Shown here piece after piece: positions 58,398 to 64,000 of a DNA stretch of 64,000 bases. The stretch spans positions 23,963-87,962 of the forward strand of contig JAIOQZ010000057.1 of NCBI GenBank assembly GCA_021108395.1, read 5' to 3'. The notes under the pieces were generated by a model, which was given only the letters and a program-made list of their open reading frames with translations, was not told the origin of the DNA and ran no database searches. The first letter of the stretch is position 1. Each line of letters starts with the position of its first letter. Origin of the DNA: Candidatus Cloacimonadota bacterium. GTDB lineage: Bacteria > Cloacimonadota > Cloacimonadia > Cloacimonadales > JAIOQZ01. Made by a program: the position numbers and the translations under genes.

Positions 58398-60572
58398 CTA
58401 TTTCAGCAACACCATCTTGTGGGTGCAGGTCTCGCCTGCGGCTTCGAGCCGAACGAAATAGACGCCGCTGGCGCAGCCTTCGGCAGTCCAGGTAACGCTG
58501 TGTTCACCGGCCTGTAGGTATTCATCTGCGAGGGTGGCGACGCGCCGGCCACGGATGTTGTACACACACAATGTGCTGTGAGCGGGTTCCGCCAGGGTGA
58601 ACGCTATGCTTGTGCGCGGGTTGAAGGGGTTGGGGCTGTTGGGCAGCAGTGCGACGGCGGCGGGGAGCGGCGGGGCGTGGTTGTCTTCCACCTCAACGCA
58701 GGACAGGGTGCCCACAAGAAGCGTTACGCCATCGTTGATAACAACTTGGTTGCCCGAGAGGAAAAAAGCCCGCATTTCAGTCCAGTCGTCAATTAACTGG
58801 AAGTCCCCGTCTGTAACGTAGGTTTTGTACAGGCCACCTGAAAACATGAAATAGCCGTTGCCGTTGTAGCTTGTAAGAAAATTGCCGGGAACGACGCCAG
58901 GCAGATCGAACTCCTCCATTGCCAGTGGGTTATCGGGGTCGCTGATGTCGATGGGTATGCTGCCTACGGCGGTGGGCGCCAGGCGTGTATCGGTGGCGTA
59001 TATTCCGAGCGGATTGGGGAACGTGGCGACGTGGCTCAACGAATAGTCGTTCTCGATGCGATAGTAGTGGTAGTGCAGGCTGTTGTACAGGTTCTCCATG
59101 ATGACGATGTGCTGCGGGTCGAGCAGCAGCGAGGTGTCGGCGTAATATGACGGGTTATATTCGTTCAGATAGACCAGGTCGTCGCCGACGATGCGATACA
59201 GCCTGAATAAAGTCTCGTTATCGACATGCACCACGACACACGCGAGGTCGTCCAGGAGGTTCGCTGTGATGTATGTGGTCGGCATGGGCAGTTCCACGAT
59301 AGACTCGATACCGTTGTCGCCCAGAGAGACGGTCTCGATATGGCCGCTGTGTTGGAATGTCCAGTGGTTCTGGTTGTGGCGAAACTTGGAATACACGCAA
59401 TATCCGTCTGTTTCAAAGGGGAGAAACGCGTATGTTTCGATGTCATATATCACATAGCGATTGTCGAGATCCGCTTGCTCCGATGAAGTATTCAAGAGCA
59501 GGTAGCGTCCCTGGATGACTTCATACAGCCATAGAAACTTCGAAGCGAGGATTTGAACCTGTGGCTGCAATTCTTCATTCAGTCTGTGGATGTTATTGAG
59601 AGAGAAGGCAAGATATCCGTCATCCCATTCGTGCAACCGACATTGAGTGACACCCGGCGGCATTTGAGATTGTCCGGTTGGTGTCAATTGATCATCTTCC
59701 CACAGGTTTTTGTATATATGCACCCGATTATCGTCTTCTTGGCCGGAGACAATGCAGATGTTGTCATGGAAAAATAAGTAAACTAAACCTGTAAAATCAA
59801 ATTGGCGCTCCGCAATCTGGTTAAGCATGCCGTCCGGGTCGAAGGCATAAATGCGAAGATAAGTGGAATCGTTGTAACGGGTACACAAGAACAGACGGTC
59901 ATCAACGAACTTTGCCGCGAGAAGGCGTTGTCCATCCGGCCAGGCTGGCATGGCAAGCGTAAGCTCGAAGGCTTCCAGGTCGTCACAGACCTTCACCGTA
60001 GATAAGAATTCCACGAAATAGTAGCGGTCATCGCGCAGGAAAACGAAGTCAAAATAGCGATTAACAGGCAGATTCACCGTTTGAATCAGTTGCGGCGATT
60101 GAAGCTGTTCAATGTCGTGGACTTCCCAGAGCATGTATTCCGATCCTTCGTCGGGAACAACGCAACGGCACTGAAACAGCACGTCACCTATCAGCGATGT
60201 CAAGATTCTTACATACGATTCGTTCTGTGGGACATCATCCAGAATGGAGCCAAGAAAGTGAAAGCCTTCATCATCCAGATTGTATATGTCCACCCCATGA
60301 CGCCACGATGGAAATAACAGCGTATCGGAATCGGTTTGCAGGCATTCGTAATGACGATGCTCGCTTATTGTGGTGTGCAGCACCTGAACACTGTCATTCT
60401 CGATGTCGATGACTCGTTTCAGCCTGCTCCCGTGAACAATAAAACGGCCTTGACCAAGCTCTATGTCTCCACGCGGTGACACATAGCCGAAATCGATCAT
60501 TTCGTCTATTTGCAGATTAGCAAACAGCAGCGTACTCCCGAGCAACATAAAGAGTATCAGGACGTATTTCAT
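58398..60572 (-). CDS. Large secreted repeat-type protein with C-terminal sorting domain
   Basis: A 724-residue exported protein. Signal peptide residues 1-18 (VLILFMLLGSTLLFA). The body (residues about 20-620) has irregular beta repeats with aromatic-rich strands such as DRYYFVEFL, LFLCTRYNDSTYLRIYAFD and TRVYKNL-like DNRVHIYKNL, resembling a beta-propeller, though no named domain can be assigned. The last 85 residues are the FlgD/type IX-like tag (LLPNSPNPFNPRTSIAFTLAEPA, VYNIRGRRVATLADEYLQAGEHSVTW, ASGVYFVRLEAAG, end HKMVLLK). Start: ATG at 60572 after an upstream frame without a signal peptide. It is probably surface-displayed. Confidence 0.85.
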   Translation of the reverse strand: MKYVLILFMLLGSTLLFANLQIDEMIDFGYVSPRGDIELGQGRFIVHGSRLKRVIDIENDSVQVLHTTISEHRHYECLQTDSDTLLFPSWRHGVDIYNLDDEGFHFLGSILDDVPQNESYVRILTSLIGDVLFQCRCVVPDEGSEYMLWEVHDIEQLQSPQLIQTVNLPVNRYFDFVFLRDDRYYFVEFLSTVKVCDDLEAFELTLAMPAWPDGQRLLAAKFVDDRLFLCTRYNDSTYLRIYAFDPDGMLNQIAERQFDFTGLVYLFFHDNICIVSGQEDDNRVHIYKNLWEDDQLTPTGQSQMPPGVTQCRLHEWDDGYLAFSLNNIHRLNEELQPQVQILASKFLWLYEVIQGRYLLLNTSSEQADLDNRYVIYDIETYAFLPFETDGYCVYSKFRHNQNHWTFQHSGHIETVSLGDNGIESIVELPMPTTYITANLLDDLACVVVHVDNETLFRLYRIVGDDLVYLNEYNPSYYADTSLLLDPQHIVIMENLYNSLHYHYYRIENDYSLSHVATFPNPLGIYATDTRLAPTAVGSIPIDISDPDNPLAMEEFDLPGVVPGNFLTSYNGNGYFMFSGGLYKTYVTDGDFQLIDDWTEMRAFFLSGNQVVINDGVTLLVGTLSCVEVEDNHAPPLPAAVALLPNSPNPFNPRTSIAFTLAEPAHSTLCVYNIRGRRVATLADEYLQAGEHSVTWTAEGCASGVYFVRLEAAGETCTHKMVLLK

Positions 60573-60598
60573 ACTACAAGTCTCCCATTGAATACATC

Positions 60599-60625
60599 GG
60601 GACGGAGGGTGAATGCCTCCGCCCC
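60599..60625 (-). terminator. Hairpin downstream of the small secreted-protein gene
   Basis: GGGACGGAGG (60599-60608) pairs with CCTCCGCCCC (60616-60625) with one G-T pair and a 7-base loop. It lies between the two minus-strand secreted-protein genes; the 3' side on the minus strand has no long T run, so it is only a candidate terminator. Confidence 0.45.
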
Positions 60626-60640
60626 GAAAGGAACAGGTTA

Positions 60641-61042
60641 TCAGTGATTGCCCGGCGGTTGTGACCCTGGCTCTCCAAGTGCGCTCAAATGACACATAGG
60701 CAACCAGTATGGCGGGTCGTCAGTAGAATCGAACAAAATATCGCTCGAGTCACTATCAAGCAGGTTGAGCAGATGACAGTTGCATACCGCTTTGACACCA
60801 AGGTACGACCAGTTCGGTCCCGGCAGGCCAGAGGCAACGTATCTGCCGCCGTAATCGCCGTAAAGGTTTTCGATGAAAACCAGTTGTGCAGATCCGATCT
60901 GTTCACCAGAAACACGAGAGTAAATTTTGATAGTACCTCCTGCAGCGTTGTCCTGCCCACCGGTGATAGGCACGAAGTAATCCGCTCCAAAGGCGGAACA
61001 GACAAATAATGCGAGGACGAGGGATAATACGGCGTGTTTCAT
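60641..61042 (-). CDS. Small secreted protein, unknown function
   Basis: A 133-residue protein, not recognised. ATG at 61042 gives a signal peptide (residues 1-18, VLSLVLALFVCSAFGA). The mature region begins DYFVPITGGQDNAAGGTIKIYSRVSGEQIGSAQLVFIENLYGDYG, has beta character and several prolines, and ends PPGNH without a C-terminal sorting tag. Cysteines at CNCHLLNLL and MCH may form disulfides or bind a metal. It lies just upstream of the large tagged protein on the same strand, so they may be co-expressed. Function unknown. Confidence 0.6.
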   Translation of the reverse strand: MKHAVLSLVLALFVCSAFGADYFVPITGGQDNAAGGTIKIYSRVSGEQIGSAQLVFIENLYGDYGGRYVASGLPGPNWSYLGVKAVCNCHLLNLLDSDSSDILFDSTDDPPYWLPMCHLSALGEPGSQPPGNH

Positions 61043-61453
61043 TGCTTTCTCCTTTGTTTGTGTTGTAGGTTTCAGTTTGTCAGTTTCAACCGTAAACAAA
61101 GGAAGCTATGTGAATTTGTTCTGTCCCAGCCAGAAAATATCGAGAAGGTAGTTTGCGCGGGCGCAAACGTAATCATTTGCAGGGCATAGTGTTACGATGT
61201 TGAGGGGGGGGGGCTTCCTCATGTCATCTCCTTGTTGCTATGGCAAGGAAGTATCACCTCTGCATAAGTTGTCAAGATTTTTTCAAAACATTCTCACCCG
61301 GCAATTCGGCGGCGCCGCCCTGCCTCGCCCCGCCAACATCCTACTTCAACAACACTATCTTGCGGGTGTGCGTTTTGCCCACGTTATAAACACCAAACTT
61401 GACAATTCGCACTATGTCCCCATTATTTGGCTGATAACTTCAAAGGATACTCC
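61043..61453. other. Intergenic region upstream of selD
   Basis: No intact gene. It contains a G9 homopolymer (61202-61210), low-complexity stretches and, on the minus strand, the orphan sorting-domain fragment at 61341-61439. The selD ribosome binding site AAAGGA is at its end. Confidence 0.6.
61341..61439 (-). pseudogene. Orphan C-terminal sorting-domain fragment
   Basis: Reading the minus strand toward the stop at 61343-61341, the codons spell DIVRIVKF then GVYNVGKTHTRKIVLLK and stop. This is the end of a FlgD/type IX-like tag, matching those of the intact secreted proteins (…RKMLLLK, HKMVLLK). The frame is interrupted upstream, so only the last 30 residues of a lost gene are preserved. 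Confidence 0.65.
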
Positions 61454-62488
61454 ATGGACCCACCCAGACTGACTCAGTATTCGCAGTATGCAGGCTGCGG
61501 AGCCAAATTAGGACCGTGCGTCCTAAACAAAACACTGAGCGGCATCCGGCAGGCGGAGAACCCGGCCCTGCTGGTCGATTTTCATCATGCCGAGGATGCC
61601 GGTATCTACCAGATCACCGACGAACTGGCCATCGTGCAGACGGTGGATTTCTTTCCGCCCATCGTCGATGACCCCTACACCTTCGGCCAGATTACCGCGG
61701 CCAACGCCCTCAGCGATATCTACGCCATGGGCGGGCGGCCAATTACGGCGCTGTCGCTGGTCTGCTTCCCCATCGACAAGCTGGATGCCGGCGTACTGGG
61801 CGACATCCAGCGTGGCGGGCTCTCGAAGCTCGATGAAGCCGGAGTCATGTTGCTGGGTGGCCACTCCATCAAGGACGCCGACGTCAAATATGGCTTCGCC
61901 GTCACCGGCCTGGTGCACCCCGACAAATACCTGCTGAACAACACGCTTCGCGCCGGCGACGCCCTGTTGCTCACCAAGCCGCTGGGCAACGGCATCATTA
62001 ACACCGCCCTGCGAGTCGGCAAGGCCGAGGCTGCGCATGTGGCGGCGGCAACGCGCCTGATGGTGCAGCTCAACAAGCTGCCCGCCGAACTCGCGGCGAA
62101 ATACACAGTCCACGCCTGCACAGACATCACCGGATTCGGTCTGCTGGGACACCTGGGCGAAATGATCGAGGGGACAGGGCTGGGCGCTCGCGTTCGCTGG
62201 CGTGATGTCCCGCTCATGCCCGGAACGCTCGATTATGCGCGTGACGGCTTCGTGCCCGGTGGCGCTCGCTCCAATCGCGATTACCGTCTGCAAATGATGG
62301 CCGGTCACGATCAGATACCACCAGAAGTCATCGACATCCTTTTCGATCCCCAGACCTCAGGCGGGCTGCTATTCGCCCTGTCACCCGACCAGGCGAATGA
62401 GCTTCTTGGCGACCTTACCGATGCCGGTTTCGATGCCGCCCTCGTGGGCGAAGTAATAGAGAGAGAAGTTCTGCAAATTGAACAATAA
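61454..62488 (+). CDS. selD: Selenide, water dikinase (selenophosphate synthetase) SelD
   Basis: A 344-residue enzyme that makes selenophosphate from selenide and ATP for selenocysteine and selenouridine. The N-terminal active region reads YSQYAGCGAKLGP: Cys15 and Lys18 are kept, but the second cysteine of the common GCGCK motif is alanine. Further motifs are TVDFFPPIVDDPYTFGQITAANALSDIYAMGG, GGHSIKDADVKYGFAVTGLV, LLTKPLGNGI, CTDITGFGLLGHLGEM and DPQTSGGLLFAL. Start: ATG at 61454 after AAAGGA; an upstream in-frame TTG is less likely. No selenoprotein, SelA/B or SelU gene is in the window. Confidence 0.95.
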   Translation: MDPPRLTQYSQYAGCGAKLGPCVLNKTLSGIRQAENPALLVDFHHAEDAGIYQITDELAIVQTVDFFPPIVDDPYTFGQITAANALSDIYAMGGRPITALSLVCFPIDKLDAGVLGDIQRGGLSKLDEAGVMLLGGHSIKDADVKYGFAVTGLVHPDKYLLNNTLRAGDALLLTKPLGNGIINTALRVGKAEAAHVAAATRLMVQLNKLPAELAAKYTVHACTDITGFGLLGHLGEMIEGTGLGARVRWRDVPLMPGTLDYARDGFVPGGARSNRDYRLQMMAGHDQIPPEVIDILFDPQTSGGLLFALSPDQANELLGDLTDAGFDAALVGEVIEREVLQIEQ

Positions 62489-62508
62489 CCCCAACAAAGG
62501 AGAAGCGC

Positions 62509-62982
62509 ATGAAAGTACGTATCACTCTGTTATTGTTGTTGCTGTGTCTTTCGGGCATGCTGTTTGCCCGCGGCGACGCACGTGTACCCAAGCTGCTCGA
62601 TCAGATTGGCGTTGACTACGAGCTCGACGATGATGGTGACTACCAGCTCTATTATGCCTGGAACGACGGTCGCTCACAGCTCATATGGATTAGAGGTGTC
62701 ACAGAAGATTTCCACGGCATGGAAGTGCGGGAAGTTTTCAGTTACGCCTACGATTCCGATGGCCCCATGCCGGCCAATGTCGCTCGGCATCTGCTGTCGT
62801 CAAACGCTGGTTACAAGATTGGCGCCTGGGAGCTTAGAGTCACTGGCGACACCAATTATGGCATCTTCGTTGCCCGCATCGGAACCGACATGAACGCTTC
62901 GTCTCTGGAGCATGTATTGGATGCGGTAAGCGTTACCGCCGATGAGATGGAGAAGGAACTGCTGGGAACCGATGACTGGTAA
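62509..62982 (+). CDS. Small exported protein, possibly YbjN-like
   Basis: A 157-residue protein with a clear signal peptide (residues 1-20, ITLLLLLLCLSGMLFA). The mature sequence (LLDQIGVDYELDDDGDYQLYYAWNDGRSQLIWIRGV, FSYAYDSDGPMPANVARHLLSSNAGYKIGAWELRV, SLEHVLDAVSVTADEMEKEL) has an alpha-beta pattern that resembles YbjN-type or secretion-chaperone-like folds, but the match is weak. It follows selD by 20 bases with AAAGGAGAA as ribosome binding site, so it may be co-transcribed. Role unknown. Confidence 0.65.
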   Translation: MKVRITLLLLLLCLSGMLFARGDARVPKLLDQIGVDYELDDDGDYQLYYAWNDGRSQLIWIRGVTEDFHGMEVREVFSYAYDSDGPMPANVARHLLSSNAGYKIGAWELRVTGDTNYGIFVARIGTDMNASSLEHVLDAVSVTADEMEKELLGTDDW

Positions 62983-63006
62983 ACGGCGCAGTTGAAAGTA
63001 TGGTAG

Positions 63007-63028
63007 CGCCACTGTTAACACGGTGGCG
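63007..63028. terminator. Hairpin between convergent genes at 63.0 kb
   Basis: CGCCACTGT (63007-63015) pairs with the right arm ending GGTGGCG at 63028, with one weak pair, followed by TTACTTCTT on the plus strand. It separates the small exported-protein gene from the convergent asparagine-synthetase-like gene and overlaps the end of the latter only by adjacency. Confidence 0.5.
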
Positions 63029-64000
63029 TTACTTCTTATTGGGCTGTACGGATTCGCAGAAAAGATTGAGAGTGACTGCTCTGCTGACAAAATTTAGGCA
63101 ATTCCCATTGCGGCCCTGCATGAATCCCTGTAATACCTCGTCAGCGTTCTTCTTCTCGATCAGCGGTTGCAGCAAAGGATGAGTGAGGAAGTTACGTTTA
63201 ACAAACCCATCATATTTCTGCCGACAAATCTTGTCATAGTCAAGAGAGAGATAACCGGCCGGGAATAGCTGATATCCCAGCAGTTTGTTGATAACGCGAC
63301 AGGCATAGTAGGTGTAGTGCATTCGTTTGTCAGCCAGTGGCCTCGACATACCACTGCAACGAATTTTCATGTAGTCGTTCACAAGAAAACGAGCCAGACG
63401 CGGGTTGTGCTTACACAGGAAGCGCTGTAGAAGGCTGCCTTGCAGCTTATCTTTTGTGGGATAATCTTGTAATGCCATAAGCAGGCGGCGTGAGACAAAC
63501 GGCAGAAAGATGCGGCCATGACGGCCAAGATAACGTACAGAAACAGCGGTTGCATTACTCAAATACTGTTGAAGAAAAAAACGATCGCTGAGATGCAGGA
63601 AATCATCGGTGTCATCCTGTTGTTCAACCCAGTTTGCGACAGTGGCTTTCACCTGGCTTGTTCCGTCAAACTTCCACACGTTCGGCGGAACGTGCGATGT
63701 AAATCTGCATGATAATTTTTGAACAAACTCAGGTTTTGTCATTGGCTTGTACACAGTATTTTTGAAAATGATATGTCGGTAGAGTTCGCCGCCTACACCT
63801 GACAGCAGCTCATGTGAATTGCGAATAATGCATTCATCGACGTGGCATAGATGAAAGAAGGGAATAGCGGTAACCATTGCGGAGATTGACAAGTTGAAAT
63901 TGCTAACGACTTCGGGTAGGTTATCCCAGAATGCAGGGTCTGCTTCTGGAGTCATTACAACATGCCGTAAATGGAGAAATTTCGCAATGCGCCTGGCTGT
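63029..64000 (-). CDS. Asparagine-synthetase-like protein, C-terminal part (5' end outside the window)
   Basis: The visible 323 codons are the C-terminal part of an AsnB-type amidotransferase-like protein. The segment ARRIAKFLHLRH, then TPEADPAFWDNLPEVV, and LSGVGGELYRH correspond to the synthetase-domain helix and the SGxGGDEL-like ATP/aspartate loop; the expected DE is replaced by E-L, so activity may differ. The remainder (FLHLSDRFFLQQYLSNATAVSVRYLG, IFLPFVSRRLLMAL, GSLLQRFLCKHNPRLARFLVND) looks like the family's C-terminal helical region. The frame is open to the right edge of the window. Such proteins often act in polysaccharide or glycan-related clusters. Confidence 0.75.
   Translation of the reverse strand, partial: TARRIAKFLHLRHVVMTPEADPAFWDNLPEVVSNFNLSISAMVTAIPFFHLCHVDECIIRNSHELLSGVGGELYRHIIFKNTVYKPMTKPEFVQKLSCRFTSHVPPNVWKFDGTSQVKATVANWVEQQDDTDDFLHLSDRFFLQQYLSNATAVSVRYLGRHGRIFLPFVSRRLLMALQDYPTKDKLQGSLLQRFLCKHNPRLARFLVNDYMKIRCSGMSRPLADKRMHYTYYACRVINKLLGYQLFPAGYLSLDYDKICRQKYDGFVKRNFLTHPLLQPLIEKKNADEVLQGFMQGRNGNCLNFVSRAVTLNLFCESVQPNKK

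Overview
The window (about 57% GC, with AT-richer islands) comes from a Gram-negative, mainly anaerobic bacterium that fits the Fibrobacterota-Chlorobiota-Bacteroidota (FCB) group and its candidate phyla such as Cloacimonadota. Evidence: secreted proteins ending in a FlgD/type IX-like C-terminal domain (motif NPFNP near its start, last residues like RKMLLLK), lipid A synthesis (LpxK), a large YfhO protein, DUF5683, DUF1007/NicO, and an oxygen-detoxification block typical of anaerobes (flavodiiron protein, desulfoferrodoxin, rubrerythrin, rubredoxin, ferritin). Phylum assignment is inference.

Layout. 1-3.6 kb: 3' part of uvrB, then an AT-rich HigB/HigA-peptidase toxin-antitoxin module and a DUF2188 gene. 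3.6-7.1 kb (minus): a YtrA-type GntR regulator with an ABC transporter and a lipid-type methyltransferase. 7.1-10.9 kb: a TetR regulator translationally coupled to a 1057-residue GlmL/MutL-like ASKHA protein. 11.2-16.9 kb: a tight four-gene operon of unrecognised membrane proteins in which the first and third appear to share a membrane-flanked domain; this is the best candidate for an undescribed system. 17-25 kb: AraC/GyrI regulator, YfhO, DUF5683, a sodium:solute symporter and a secreted M6 metalloprotease, with two copies of a hairpin-rich intergenic repeat. 25.3-31.2 kb (minus): lpxK, cobO, the oxygen/iron-storage block and mutM. 31.4-35.8 kb: an EnvC-like protein, a YrdC-phosphatase fusion and purL. 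35.8-36.7 kb: an AT-rich island bounded by an 18-bp direct repeat of the purL 3' end, carrying a frameshifted NYN nuclease gene behind a leader terminator and a palindromic operator. 36.9-39.3 kb: FGE-like protein, DUF1007 and NicO metal exporter. 39.4-45.2 kb: ferrous-iron uptake (DtxR-FeoA fusion, FeoA, FeoB, FeoB-associated protein) followed by a porin, a DNRLRE secreted protein and an FMN-binding protein, with two similar DtxR-type boxes. 45.3-54.0 kb: phosphate control and uptake (PhoB, PhoR and a sigma-70-like factor facing phoU-pstBACS). 54.1-58.3 kb: TypA/BipA, an rRNA/tRNA methyltransferase and a radical SAM/SPASM-like protein. 58.4-64 kb: secreted proteins, selenophosphate synthetase and a partial asparagine-synthetase-like gene.

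Functional themes are metal and phosphate homeostasis (Feo, NicO, Pst/Pho), oxygen defence, corrinoid use (CobO, and GlmL-type protein) and secretion of C-terminally tagged proteins. Two orphan C-terminal tag fragments (57.2 kb and 61.4 kb) show that secreted-protein genes have been lost and rearranged here. All family assignments are from reading motifs in the translated sequence; no database search was run.
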